The translations under genes and the position numbers were made by a program. The notes below the pieces were generated by a model. That model searched no databases, had not been told where the DNA came from, and worked only from the letters and a program-made list of their open reading frames with translations. Source: Symbiodinium natans (lineage: Eukaryota; Sar; Dinophyceae; Suessiales; Symbiodiniaceae). From it: a stretch of DNA of 48,661 nt. The stretch is from contig CAJNDS010000949.1 in assembly GCA_905221605.1 (NCBI GenBank), forward strand, positions 1 through 48,661. The letters run 5' to 3'. This document shows positions 11,218 to 23,169 of the stretch, piece by piece; within the stretch, counting starts at the first letter, position 1, and each line of letters starts with the position of its first letter.

Positions 11218-14200
11218 GCCTGATCACATCCGGACCTTATGAGGGAGGGGAACAAGGCTCCTTGGCTGCGTTTACATCCCAGACCAATCAGGGAGGGAAA
11301 CGCAAAGATCCTGGGCTGCATTTACACAAGGCCTGATCACATCCCGACCCAATTAGGGAGGGGAATGCAAAGGCTCCTCGGCTGCATTTACACAAGCCCT
11401 GATCACATCCCGACCAAATTAGGGAGGTGAATGCAAGGCTCCTCGGCTGCATTTACACAAGCCCTGATCACATCCCGACCCAATTAGGGAGGGGAATGCA
11501 AGGCTCCTCAGCTGCATTTACACAGGCCCTGATCACATCCCGACCCAATTAGGGAGGGGAATGCAAAGGCTCCTCGGCTGCATTTACACAAGCCCTGATC
11601 ACATCCCGACCCAATTAAGGAGAGGAATGCAAGGCTCCTCGGCTGCATTTACGTACACAGGCCCTGATCACATCCTGACCCAATCAGGGAGGGGAATGCA
11701 AGGCTCCTCGGCTGCATTTACACAGGCCCTGATCACATCCCGACCCAATTAGGGAGGGGGATGCAAAGGCTCCTCGGCTGCATTTACACAGGCCCTGATC
11801 ACATCCCGACCCAATTAGGGGGGGAATGCAAAGGCTCCTCGGCTGCATTTACACAAGCCCTGATCACATCCCGACCCAATTAGGGAGGGGAATGCAAGGC
11901 TCCTCGGCTGCATTTACACAGGCCCTGATCACATCCTGACCCAATTGGGGAGGGGAATGCAAGGCTCCTCGGCTGCATTTACACAGGCCGTGAATGCAAG
12001 GCTCCTCGGCTGCATTTACACAGGCCCTGATCACATCCCGACCCAATTAGGGAGGGGAATGCAAAGGCTCTTTGGCTGCATTTACACAAGCCCTGATCAC
12101 ATCCCGACCCTATTAGGGAGGGGAATGCAAGGCTCCTTGGCTGCATTTACACAGGCCCTGATCACATCCTGACCCAATTAGGCAAGGCTCCTCGGCTGCA
12201 TTTACACAGGCCCTGATCACATCCCGACCCAATTAGGGAAGGGGATGCAAAGGCTCCTCGGCTGCATTTACACAGGCCCTGATCACATCCCGACCCAATT
12301 AGGGAGGGGAATGCAAGGCTCCTTGGCTGCATTTACACGGGCCCTGATCACATCCCGACCCAATTAGGAAGGGGAATGCAAAGGCTCCTCGGCTGCATTT
12401 ACACAAGCCCTGATCACATCCCGACCCAATTAGGGAGGGGAATGCAAGGCTCCTTGGCTGCATTTACACAGGCCCTTATCACATCCTGACCCAATTAGGG
12501 AGGGGAATGCAAAGCTCCTCGGCTGCATTTACACAAGCCCTGATCACATCCCGACCCTATTAGGGAGGGGAATGCAAGGCTCCTTGGCTGCATTTACAGA
12601 GGCCCTGATCACATCCTGACCCAATTAGGGAGGGGAATGCAAGGCTCCTCGGCTGCATTTACACAGGGCCTGATCACATCCCGACCCAAGTAGGGAGGGG
12701 AATGCAAAGGCTCCTCGGCTGCATTTACACAAGCCCTGATCACATCCCGACCCTATTAAGGAGAGGAATGCAAGGCTCCTTGGCTGCATTTACACAGGCC
12801 CTGATCACATCCTGACCCAATTAGGCAAGGCTCCTCGGCTGCATTTACACAGGCCCTGATCACATCCCGACCCAATTAGGGAGGGGGATGCAAAGGCTCC
12901 TCGGCTGCATTTACACAGGCCCTGATCACATCCCGAGCCCCCGAATTAGGGAGGGGAATGCAAGGCTCCTTGGCTGCATTTACACGGGCCCTGATCACAT
13001 CCCGACCCAATTAGGAAGGGGAATGCAAGGCTCCTCGGCTGCATTTACACAGGCCCTGATCACTCCTCGGCTGCATTTACACAGGCGATCACATCCTTAG
13101 GGAGGGGAATGGATCACATCCTGACCCAATTAGGGAGGGGAATGCAAGGCCCCGCGGCTGCATTTACACAGGCCCTGATCATATCCCGACCCAATTAGGG
13201 AGGGGAATGCAAAGGCTCCTCGGCTGCATTTACACAAGCCCCGATCACATCCCGACCCAATTAGGGAGGGGAATGCAAGGCTCTTTGGCTGCATTTACAC
13301 AGGCCCTGATCGCATCCTGACCCAATTAGGGAGGGGAATGCAAAGGTTCCTCGGCTGCATTCACACAGGCCCTGATCACATCCCGACCCAATTAGGGAGG
13401 GGAATGCAAGGCTCCTTGGCTGCATTTACACAAGCCCTGACCACATCCCGACTCAATTAGGGAGGGGAATGCAAAGGCTCCTCGGCTGCATTTACACAGG
13501 CCCTGATCACATCCCGACCCAATTTTGGGAGGGGAATGCAAAGGCTCCTCGGCTGCATTTACACAAGCCACATCCCGACCCAATTACAAATGCAAGGCTC
13601 CTTGGCTGCATTTACACAAGCCCTGATCACATCCCGACCAAATTAGGGAGGTGAATGCAAGGCTCCTCGGCTGCATTTACACAAGCCCTGGTCACATCCC
13701 GACCCAATTAGGGAGGGGAATGCAAGGCTCCTCGGCTGCATTTACACAGGCCCTGATCACATCCCGACCCAATTAGGGAGGGGAATGCAAAGGCTCCTCG
13801 GCTGCATTTACACAAGCCCTGATCACATCCCGACCCAATTAAGGAGAGGAATGCAAGGCTCCTCGGCTGCATTTACGTACACAGGCCCTGATCACATCCT
13901 GACCCAATCAGGGAGGGGAATGCAAGGCTCCTCGGCTGCATTTACACAGGCCCTGATCACATCCCGACCCAATTAGGGAGGGGGATGCAAAGGCTCCTCG
14001 GCTGCATTTACACAGGCCCTGATCACATCCCGACCCAATTAGGGGGGGAATGCAAAGGCTCCTCGGCTGCATTTACACAAGCCCTGATCACATCCCGACC
14101 CAATTAGGGAGGGGAATGCAAGGCTCCTCGGCTGCATTTACACAGGCCCTGATCACATCCTGACCCAATTAGGGAGGGGAATGCAAGGCTCCTCGGCTGC

Positions 14201-16611
14201 ATTTACACAGGCCGTGAATGCAAGGCTCCTCGGCTGCATTTACACAGGCCCTGATCACATCCCGACCCAATTAGGGAGGGGAATGCAAAGGCTCTTTGGC
14301 TGCATTTACACAAGCCCTGATCACATCCCGACCCTATTAGGGAGGGGAATGCAAGGCTCCTTGGCTGCATTTACACAGGCCCTGATCACATCCTGACCCA
14401 ATTAGGCAAGGCTCCTCGGCTGCATTTACACAGGCCCTGATCACATCCCGACCCAATTAGGGAAGGGGATGCAAAGGCTCCTCGGCTGCATTTACACAGG
14501 CCCTGATCACATCCCGACCCAATTAGGGAGGGGAATGCAAGGCTCCTTGGCTGCATTTACACGGGCCCTGATCACATCCCGACCCAATTAGGAAGGGGAA
14601 TGCAAAGGCTCCTCGGCTGCATTTACACAAGCCCTGATCACATCCCGACCCAATTAGGGAGGGGAATGCAAGGCTCCTTGGCTGCATTTACACAGGCCCT
14701 GATCACATCCTGACCCAATTAGGGAGGGGAATGCAAAGCTCCTCGGCTGCATTTACACAAGCCCTGATCACATCCCGACCCTATTAGGGAGGGGAATGCA
14801 AGGCTCCTTGGCTGCATTTACAGAGGCCCTGATCACATCCTGACCCAATTAGGGAGGGGAATGCAAGGCTCCTCGGCTGCATTTACACAGGGCCTGATCA
14901 CATCCCGACCCAAGTAGGGAGGGGAATGCAAAGGCTCCTCGGCTGCATTTACACAAGCCCTGATCACATCCCGACCCTATTAAGGAGAGGAATGCAAGGC
15001 TCCTTGGCTGCATTTACACAGGCCCTGATCACATCCTGACCCAATTAGGCAAGGCTCCTCGGCTGCATTTACACAGGCCCTGATCACATCCCGACCCAAT
15101 TAGGGAGGGGGATGCAAAGGCTCCTCGGCTGCATTTACACAGGCCCTGATCACACTCCCGACCCAATTAGGGAGGGGAATGCAAGGCTCCTTGGCTGCAT
15201 TTACACGGGCCCTGATCACATCCCGACCCAATTAGGAAGGGGAATGCAAGGCTCCTCGGCTGCATTTACACAGGCCCTGATCACATCCCGACCCAATTAG
15301 GGAGGGGAATGGATCACATCCTGACCCAATTAGGGAGGGGAATGCAAGGCCCCGCGGCTGCATTTACACAGGCCCTGATCATATCCCGACCCAATTAGGG
15401 AGGGGAATGCAAAGGCTCCTCGGCTGCATTTACACAAGCCCCGATCACATCCCGACCCAATTAGGGAGGGGAATGCAAGGCTCTTTGGCTGCATTTACAC
15501 AGGCCCTGATCGCATCCTGACCCAATTAGGGAGGGGAATGCAAAGGTTCCTCGGCTGCATTTACACAGGCCCTGATCACATCCCGACCCAATTAGGGAGG
15601 GGAATGCAAGGCTCCTTGGCTGCATTTACACAAGCCCTGACCACATCCCGACTCAATTAGGGAGGGGAATGCAAAGGCTCCTCGGCTGCATTTACACAGG
15701 CCCTGATCACATCCCGACCCAATTTTGGGAGGGGAATGCAAAGGCTCCTCGGCTGCATTTACACAAGCCACATCCCGACCCAATTACAAATGCAAGGCTC
15801 CTTGGCTGCATTTACACAGGCCCTGATCACATCCTGACCCAATTAGGGAGGTGAATGCAAGGCTCCTCGCCTCGGCTGCATTTACACAGGCCCTCATCAC
15901 ATCCCGACCCAATTAGGGAGGGGAATGCAAGGCTCCTTGGCTGCATTTACACAGGCCCTGATCACATTCTGACTCAATTAGGGAGGGGAATGCAAAGGCT
16001 CCTTGGCTGCATTTACACAGGCCCTGATCACATCCCGACCCAATTGGGGAGGGGAATGCAAAGGCTCCTCGGCTGCATTTACACAAGCCCTGATCACATC
16101 CCGACCCAATTAGGGAGGGGAATGCAATGCATTTACACAGGCCCCGACCAAACCCTGACCCAATTAGGGAGGGGAATGCAAAGGCTCCTCGGCTGCATTT
16201 ACACAGGCCCCGACCACATCCCGACCCAATTAGGGAGGGGAATGCAAGGCTCCTTGGCTGCATTTACAAAGGCCCTGATCACATCCCGACCCAATTAGGG
16301 AGGGGAATGCAAGGCTCCTCGGCTGCATTTACACAGGCCCTGCTCACATCCCGACCCAATTAGGGGAGGGAATGCAAAGGCTCCTCGGCTGCATTTACAC
16401 AGGCCCCGATCACATCCCGACCCAATTAAGGAGGGGAATGCAAGGCTCCTTGGCTGCATTTACACAGGCCCTGATCACATCCTGACCCAATTAGGGAGGG
16501 GAATGCAAGGCTCCTCGGCTGCATTTACACAGGCCCTGATCACATCCCGACCCAATTAGGGAGGGGAATGCAAAGGCTCCTCGGCTGCATTTACACAAAC
16601 CCTGATCACAT
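11218..16611. repeat. 65/66-bp satellite, array 2, with about 2.2-kb higher-order repeat
   Basis: About 82 tandem units in the same orientation as array 1. The stretch from about 11400 to 13620 is repeated immediately after, at about 13622 to 15830. Marker variants recur with an offset of 2224 bp (11652/13876, 12061/14285, 12180/14404, 12661/14885). The offset falls to 2200 after a small indel near 13070. Variants seen in array 1 around 2830-3810 recur near 15300-16170, so the arrays share ancestry beyond the single unit. Confidence 0.95.
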
Positions 16612-17159
16612 CTCCAAGACCTGGAAATCCTTATCGGAAATCCTTGTCCTGGTGTATTCTACGAAGGAGAACTACCTGGAAATGCCTTGCGTGAGCTGGC
16701 AAACCGGCAATGCTTATCTTGGTGCGCTGCCAAGGCGCAGAAGGCAGGCTTGCTTGTCATGAAAAAAAAAGCAGCTAGCCTGGTTTTGAGAGCCACGCAC
16801 GACACGGCGTCTGCAGGCAAGCTTCTCGCACCAGCGAACCTTTCTCTCTCTAGCAAAGCTTTTGGTTCAGACAAACCTGTGATCATACCCTTCATCATGC
16901 AGCGCCTTGTCGTCTCCGATTACGGAATCATGGCGCCCACGGTGCCCAAAAGCTGGTTTCTTCAGGCACGTGCTGTCGGAGTTTTGATCGAGAATTGCTG
17001 GGACTACATAAGCGTACTGTCGTTTGGCTAGGCAGACGAAAGCCGACAAGAAGAAGCCGAGGAAGAGGACGTCGTCGCCTCGCCGCCGCACGCTGTCATG
17101 GCCCGGAACCCAGGAGGTGCGCCGCAGTCATTCACAGAGCCTTCACATGACCCTTGCAG
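16612..17159. other. Coding-like sequence of unknown gene
   Basis: Directly after array 2 a frame without stops runs from about 16678 to 17031 (ending WDYISVLSFG) but lacks an ATG near its start. It could be an exon. The following 17032-17159 contains a second open stretch and ends in a pyrimidine-rich acceptor (cttgcag) before the next proposed exon. No family is recognised. Confidence 0.3.
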
Positions 17160-18241
17160 GTGCGGAATTGCTTCATCCTCGAAAGCCAGGGTTGCCTCCT
17201 TGACTCCAGCAACTGTCCCCTGCCACTCAGCGGAGTCGACGGCTTCGACGAGACGACGTGGAAGGTAGGGGCGGAGTCTTGACTGATAGGCCGATAGGAT
17301 AGAGTCTCGTCAGGCACCCGGGATCGACAATTTCCATCTGGCGATATGGGGCTCTCCGCATATCAATGCCTGGGACTTAGAATCGCCAGTGGTTCGGGAA
17401 GTGCGTCTCTACTCCCAAGGCTCTAGCTGCCTGCGTGCCTCCCCTCCTGAATGTTTTCTTGCTCTCGCCCCAGGTGTGCAACGGCAGGCGAGGAGCCGCC
17501 GACGGCTGGTGTCAGAACGACACCTTCAAATCCCGGGCTTTCTGTTCGATCTCTTGGAAGCGGGGCGCTCAGCAAGTCGGAAGAGAGCTTGTGCTTTTCG
17601 GGGCTGCTCCAAGGTCCAAAGGCAGTGCGGTGATGGTCTATCCATCCTATTACAAGTTCATCGACTATCACTGCCCGCCTCCCGGGAAACGGCTCCTCGT
17701 GGCCGAATGCAACGCAGGCGGGAAGAGGCACTGCACAAGGTTGGCAAGGCTGCTCAAGGGATTTCTTGTTGTCGCAGGCGACTACAAGCCTCTCGCATCG
17801 TCGCGGACGGGTGTGGAAGAACTGTGCTCCTCCACTTCGGTCTCCGTCGCCATGTCCGTCGACCCGGAGCACTGGCGCTGCTTGGACTTCGACGAGCAGG
17901 CCGGGAGGGCTGGCAATGCCGCGTCCTCCATTGGCTTGCCGACGACAGGGCAAGCTGCATCTGATGCCGACGCTGCTCAACATCCTGCAAGTCCTGGAAG
18001 CCAAGGCGTGGGGGAAAAGGATAGCGAGAAAGATAGCAAGAGAATGCAAGAGAGATGTCGATTTGTCTTCTCCTCCGGCACCCAGGAGCAGTGGGCGATC
18101 AGCTTGGGCTGCTACATTGCCAACCTGGAGGTGGCTCTGGCACGGTGCGCCCATCCCCTTCTCCTTGCATATGCTGCTGCCGGGAATCTCTTGCTGCAGG
18201 TACTGCTGCTGCCGCACCTCGCGCGCTTCTTTTGCTGGTGA
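17160..18241 (+). CDS. Cysteine-rich protein of unknown function (spliced candidate, 5' partial)
   Basis: Proposed exons are 17160-17264, 17474-17717 and 17778-18241. The first is bounded by cag before and gtaggg after. The second intron (60 bp) starts GC and ends AG, and frames join cleanly (35 codons, then 81 plus one base, then the rest). The product is rich in Cys and Trp (NCFILESQGCLL, DGWCQNDTF, YHCPPPGK, EHWRCLDFDE), which suggests disulfide bonds and perhaps a secreted or surface protein. The C-terminus is strongly hydrophobic (LLLAYAAAGNLLLQVLLL), a possible membrane segment. The true start is upstream. The opposite strand also has a long open frame, which GC-rich sequence often produces, so confidence is limited. 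Confidence 0.4.
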
Positions 18242-18588
18242 GACCGCCGACACTGGCGGCAGCAGCGGTTGAATGTTTCACCCTGCCCTAGATGAACCGT
18301 CGCCGGCAGAAACGGTTCAACAGAGGCCTCTCACCCCACCCCAGAGACCTGTTTTGGATTAGTTAGTGACATCCAATGAGTTGCGTTGAAGCGTCAATCC
18401 GCACCTATGCCTATATGAGGTCATGACTCATTTTCTCACAACGCCAAACAACCTCGAACGAGAAGAGCGACAATGCATCAGTCCAGATGTAGAACGTAGC
18501 TACGTAGCTACAGTTCTTTCCGAAAAAGACAGTTCTCAAGAATGTATATAGTAACGCAGCCTTTTGGCTCCCCTGACGTTATAGTTCG
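18242..18588. other. No gene; possible spliced-leader relic
   Basis: At 18553-18570 the sequence acgcagccttttggctc resembles the core of the dinoflagellate spliced leader, with one base missing and one changed. No other feature was recognised. Confidence 0.25.
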
Positions 18589-18769
18589 CAAAACTACGAG
18601 AGTTTATCGCGCCATGCCTCCGCGAGCGCAGAAAAACCTATTCGCCAAGAAGGCAAAGAAGTGAAAAGTACCGCGTGTCGCGGATGCCACTGTGTGCGTG
18701 AAACACATGCATCACTGCACGCGCTACGTGCCAGGTCCAACACGATGACAGCCCAGCTCACACCACGAG
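18589..18769. repeat. 181-bp duplicated segment, copy 2
   Basis: Near-identical to 11037-11217. On the right it continues with caacggcaac, while copy 1 is preceded by gagcaac, so the two together look like a unit opened at different points. Confidence 0.9.
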
Positions 18770-19639
18770 CAACGGCAACAACACCACCGTGACCCAACAA
18801 ACATACGTCAGAAACCCATACACGATCCCTGATTGTCAGGTACCTACGGTGGAGTCATTCTCCTTCGCGCCTCCTGACACACCCGACGCCGAGGCCACTA
18901 AGGTCAGAACTTTTGTAGCGCAAGAGCAAGTGCTTCAAGTGACTGGTAGTTGGCTCACGTCACCCAGATCGCAACCGTCTCCGCAAGCATCAATGGATGC
19001 ACGCGGCTGCATTTTGATTTTCTGGCCTCCTTCTGGGATGGTCTGACATCAAAACAGCAACGCGCTCAGACTCAGAAGGGTATCAACAAGAAAACATGCA
19101 ACGCAACAGGCGCCTGACTCACTCACCAAGGAAGCTGTGTTGCATCGAGAAGCTAGTGGCACGCTACCTCCGCAGAGAGGCCATATCCCAGTTTCCACTA
19201 AGCTTTACACGTGCGTGAGTTTGCACACTGTCGCAGGAGCTTCAGCTGCAACTATGCCAGTGCTGCGCTGGAAGCGTACCCAGTGAGATGCAGAGATCCA
19301 TGGAAACTGCTCCCAATATAGATGCCCTGGACTAGTGCAAAAAAACACTGGCGAAGGGCAGCGCAATTGCTGAAAGAAATCGATTACACGAATTCCGAAT
19401 TATGCTCAGCAGAACACACTCATCAAATCAACCCATTCCGAGCAGATACCTCCGACCCGCTTGCGCAACTTTCTGAACTTGAGCAATCCTCGGCTGTGTG
19501 AACATGTGTGAGCATCGGAAGCGAACGAAGCGCACATGACAAAACTAGCTGCGTCTTGCGTCCCTTGCGCTCTGAGCTTCTGCTGCATGCGAAACCCACA
19601 TGAAAATGATAGGCTATCATGAAGGCTCCAGAGCAGCTT
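18770..19639. other. No gene recognised
   Basis: An 86-codon frame (18789-19046) exists but starts with GTG and has no supporting paralogue. The rest, up to the left edge of the segmental duplication at 19640, shows no coding or repeat structure. Confidence 0.45.
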
Positions 19640-19953
19640 CCGCGCACAGCATACAGTGTAGCCGTCCTATCATTGTAGCAATGGCCTCGAACGTTCTTTA
19701 AGTGTTCATAGTAGCAAAGGATAATCGTTTGCAATGGTGCTTCACCGCACATCCTAGCCAGATGCATGTGTTGCCAACACAGTTCAATCGGTTACCGCAT
19801 TTCGACTCGAGCTTTGTTCTTCTTCCAAAACATGGTGCGTGACTCAGCTGCTGCCAAGCTATGCATACTCATTACACGTCGTGCACACGCACACACACAC
19901 ACACACACCAACACACACGCACACTCTCTCCACATCTTCATCCCGACAAGGCA

Positions 19954-20433
19954 ATGTGGTCATGCTACGTCCTTAGCTGTGACTTTGCGTGGAACGCTGG
20001 CTGCACCGTCGCATTCCGCACCCTCGGCGGCGACATGCTTGGCATGGCTCAATGGACAGTCGGGGCCCGAGTCAAAGATGCGTCGGTTCTGCGCCTGACA
20101 CGCTGTGACAATGGCGAGGAACTGGAGACTGTGTACGGCGGTGACTTGGTGTTGAAGGCGGAGTCAATCGTCCGACAGAAAGGACGCACAGCAGACTCGC
20201 CTTACCACATCAAGCTCCTCTACCAGGGCAACATCCTGAGGGAGGAATCGATGCTTTCAGGTCGGGACATGTCATGTCCGCTTTCTTTGTGCCGTGTTGC
20301 TTTGCCACCCCATCCCTCGGCAGGACCTGGTCTGCTTGAAAACAAGCCGATCGTGACAGTGAGGGCACGGACTAAAATGGCATTAGCAGAGTGGCGGCAG
20401 AACTGTCGTCTCAGAGAGCTGCGAAGCCATTGA
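19954..20433 (+). CDS. Ubiquitin-like domain protein 1 (two exons)
   Basis: Proposed exons are 19954-20260 and 20324-20433 (138 residues). The 63-bp intron starts GT, ends cggcag, and joins S-G. Both flanking exons match the paralogue at 33130; exon 2 is 110 nt in each. The N-terminal strand CTVAFRTLGGDMLG, the later YHIKLLYQGNILREES and the final PIVTVR follow the ubiquitin order of first hairpin, L-x-x-x-G strand and last strand. About 40 extra residues lie where the helix should be, so the domain is very divergent or contains another intron. No Gly-Gly end is seen. An upstream CA tract lies in the probable leader. The likely role is a non-conjugated adaptor domain; this is inference. Confidence 0.62.
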   Translation: MWSCYVLSCDFAWNAGCTVAFRTLGGDMLGMAQWTVGARVKDASVLRLTRCDNGEELETVYGGDLVLKAESIVRQKGRTADSPYHIKLLYQGNILREESMLSGRDMSCPLSLCRVALPPHPSAGPGLLENKPIVTVRARTKMALAEWRQNCRLRELRSH

Positions 20434-20560
20434 CAACGTTGCAAATACACAGGGCGCGCAGACGAGAACAGTCCTCCACTTACAATTCCATTCCAGCATG
20501 CCAGCGTCACTCGGCCCTAAGTCGCAGCAGTATAAGAACATGAGTGATATGTGCATGTAG

Positions 20561-21166
20561 CTGTTTGCCATTCGAGCTCCGAAAATCACCAACCAAATTT
20601 ATGAGAATCCCAAAGACCGCGTTGCTGCCATAGAGTATTCGCCGACCACCATGCCCAGGCCGTAACCCCAGAACCCAACGATTTGCGGACGCATATTGTT
20701 GAGCATCTTCTCAAGCTGCCAGAAGGCTCCACCTTTGCTGAGTGGCTGAAGGACCGATCCCAGTCAACAGCGTGGCAGCACTTGCATTATGCACATTGAC
20801 ACGCAGGCCAGACATTCACTAGATGAACTCGAAACCGATGACACGCTGGCCTGCAACAACCCCTACAACTTCTACAAGAAGGCAAGTCATTCCACTCTAT
20901 GTCCGTGAACTCAATAATGTACGCCTGCAGGCGCTACGACGATACGACGTCGGCGAGAACAAGGTTTTGCGCTTCCTGATCCTCAGAGAGCTAGAGTCCC
21001 AAACCCAGCTACGCGTGAGAACCCGATAAAACAGCACGACACTTCCACAAAGCGCCAGGTTGCTGCGACAGTCTGCACGCAACGCAGAGAAGAGTGTGCC
21101 AGCGACCTAGTCAACTTGCACAACATGCGCAGTCAGAACGGCTTCGTTGCACAAGGAAGAAGCTAG
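20561..21166 (+). pseudogene. Five-exon gene of unknown family, copy 1 (start lost)
   Basis: Exons matching the intact copy at 34612 are 20561-20614 (remnant), 20659-20751, 20807-20881, 20931-21014 and 21059-21166. The intron starts are GA, GA, GC and GT, and each ends in cag. The second intron is 55 bp here and 53 bp in the other copy, yet frames agree after removal, which supports it being an intron. Conserved motifs are THIVEHLLKLPEGSTFAEWL, DDTLACNNPYNFY and ALRRYDVGENK. In the first exon an inserted segment brings an in-frame TAG at 20558-20560 and removes the ATG, so this copy is probably inactive unless another 5' exon is used. The function is not recognised. Confidence 0.5.
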
Positions 21167-21479
21167 ACTGGAACGACTGGAACGTCATGCCCGGAGCTGG
21201 AAGTAACAGTCTTCAGTCTTCTTCAGAATATAGTGATTGCTCAGCCACCAATTCAGGAATCGTGGGCACCTTCGATATCGGCCAGCTCCTTATCACATCA
21301 TACCCGCTTTACTTCAAAGCCCTTGTGATGTCAGACCTCCTGGAGCCATCGGAGCGCCAGCCACAAAAGGAACAAACACCAAGAGGCACGGCTTTCAGTT
21401 ATATTTTGCACACCGATTCATGTGATCAAGCGAGCGTCGCGGCCAGGTAACGCAAGAGGTGTCAAGCTGAACAGCAAGA
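21167..21479. other. Intergenic part of the duplication
   Basis: A 118-codon frame here is broken by a 2-bp insertion in the other copy (35299-35300 region), while surrounding sequence stays highly similar. The frame is therefore not under coding constraint. Confidence 0.6.
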
Positions 21480-21923
21480 ATGGAAAACGCCGATGCAGAC
21501 CCGAAGAAAGAGAGCTTCATTCAGCAGTTGCTCAGAGGGTCATCCAGCCTTGTTGAAGCCACGTAAGCAACACTTTGTTGACGCTCACGGCTACTTTAAT
21601 TGTTCTCAACACATGGCCACCGCGCGTTAGGCTCTTCAGTTCAGTCTAAATGATGCGTATCTCTGTCCTACAGAACAACACTTGCTCCCTTCGAGCACAC
21701 ACATGTCGACACAGGGCAACGGCAAAAGCACATCAAGCACTATTGAACTGTGACTCTGTTGCTTCGTTCGTCAACGCCATGTGTGCTCAGCACCGGCCAG
21801 ACACTCAGGAAGTGCAATGTGCTCAGCTGCTTGCAAAACACACCCAGGAGCATCGTGTTCACGACGCTATCCGGCGACGCGCGGTGCTCGACCGCCAACA
21901 CACAGAAGAGCATCACGTACTGA
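21480..21923 (+). pseudogene. Ubiquitin-like domain protein 2, truncated copy
   Basis: Exon 1 (21480-21562) encodes a short leader with DPKKESFIQQLLRGSSS. A GT-AG intron leads to exon 2 (21848-21923), which gives SIVFTTLSGDARCS and reaches a TGA at 21921. The intact relative at 35528 continues through the helix and two further exons. Homology between the copies ends just past this stop, so the domain is cut off by the duplication breakpoint. An extra A at about 21838 falls in the intron and does not matter. Confidence 0.55.
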
Positions 21924-21926
21924 ACG

Positions 21927-22487
21927 CGCCTCAGAGAGACGTCAACCCCGCAGCTCCGGCAGGCGTCTTAGTTCTGCATAAGGTGAGCCCGAAATTCCAT
22001 TCCATCTGTAAAACAGACACGTCCACAACTAAGATCATCATCCTCGGGTGGCGAGAAGATCTCTGATCGTGAGCTGCGGAGCCAAAAAAAACAAGGGTGC
22101 GCGCGGAAGCTTTGTAGCGCACGACTCGTGTAGCAACGCCCCTAGTAAATGCGTCTTGTAAGAACCGTGTCTTGTCGCTTGTGCATTGTTGTCTCGATTT
22201 GAGAGTCCCTTTCTCTTCGCTTGCCCTCTTTATTCTTTCTCTCTCTTTCTCTCTTTCTCTCTTCCTTTTGCCCGAGCCCAGACCTCAAAGCATGTACATG
22301 TCCAGTGCAGGGGTTACATGTGTGTCTCCTTGCCTGTGCTTGTTCATGCGTCGCTCCACCTGCAAAGCTTTGGCTGTGTATATTTACTTTCTGCAGCCGA
22401 TTCACTGCCGTTGGTCCGTCGCAGTCTGGCACTCAGGCAGTAGCTGGAACGGTTCGTGTGCGTCCTTGTGATTGCGCCGCCTGTCAC
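21927..22487. other. Gene-free stretch with CT microsatellite
   Basis: A pyrimidine-rich (CT/CTTT) run lies at about 22231-22267. A polypyrimidine stretch ending tttctgcag at about 22398 could be the acceptor of a 5' exon of the next gene. No other feature was recognised. Confidence 0.45.
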
Positions 22488-23169
22488 ATGACCTTCTTTG
22501 GCTTCGATACGCTCAGAGTGACCCAAGGCATGGATCGTGGCCTGGCAGACATACTGTCAGCCTACACCAAACTGCCGGGAACCACAAAAGCAAAGGCAGG
22601 ATGCTTCTTGTTATGCAAACTCACTGCCGCACACCGTTCAGCTCCTTTTGATTGCAGTTGAAGCAATTCCTGGGCGGCGGCGAAGATCCATTGACTCAGC
22701 AAGAGCGCCTGGAGCTCGCCAACCACCCTCTACGCGTACAGGCACCTTGGAAAGCATGCTCTCAAAAGAAACGTTCACTCAATACCTCAGGCTCGCGAAG
22801 CCGCAGACAGAATCGCGCGACGCATTCTCGAGGCCAATGTTTCAAGTCGCGACACCAACCACCTCCCTGCTTTCCAGTCGTTCACCGAAGACAAACCTCA
22901 GAAAAGTCTCAAGCAGCTGATGAGAGAAGTCCTTACTTTCATTCGGGTCGACACCTCAGATGTCCAATAACAAATGTTCAATCGCATGTTCCTTAGAAAG
23001 ACTCCAGGTTCCACCTCTTCAAGCGGACGTTGCAGAACAACTGCAGAATGCGCTCTCCAAGCAGGCAAGATGCAGCGCCGAATCTCACTCTCAACAAGTA
23101 ACGTCCGAAAGGTCAAGATCGGCAAAGCACCTCACGCCGAACAAGTGCCGCTACCACGCAACCTGCTGA
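22488..23169 (+). CDS. Unknown conserved protein (four exons)
   Basis: Proposed exons are 22488-22595, 22658-22735, 22791-22946 and 23008-23169 (167 residues). Intron 1 (62 bp) starts GC; introns 2 and 3 (55 and 61 bp) start GT. A distant paralogue at 37383 supports the joins. It shares LTQQERLELANHPLR versus LTPEERVELGQHPLR, ADRIA after the second intron, and a matching helical stretch across the third (QLQNALSK versus QLINAFAK). The product looks largely helical, with no signal peptide or membrane segment. Start 22488 is chosen as the first ATG of the open stretch; 22530 is an alternative. The function is not recognised. Confidence 0.62.

Larger units (their letters stand above)
19640..21926. 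repeat. Segmental duplication, copy 1
   Basis: This block matches 32103-35992 in order and orientation. Homology begins at ccgcgcacagcata and ends after cacagaagagcatca, inside the second ubiquitin-like gene. It carries one complete ubiquitin-like gene, a five-exon gene that has lost its start, and a truncated ubiquitin-like gene. The CA microsatellite at about 19880-19922 is only some 40 bp here. Confidence 0.9.

Noticed and set aside
11218-16611. CRISPR-like repeat array
   Set aside because: Units are contiguous, with no unique spacers between repeats, and the context is eukaryotic.
17423-18253. 276-codon frame on the minus strand
   Set aside because: It is the shadow of a GC-rich plus-strand region. 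The plus strand shows boundary-matched exons and all other genes are on plus. Some doubt remains.
21094-21450. 118-codon frame in segmental duplication copy 1
   Set aside because: The second copy has a frame-breaking 2-bp indel although the surrounding sequence is conserved.
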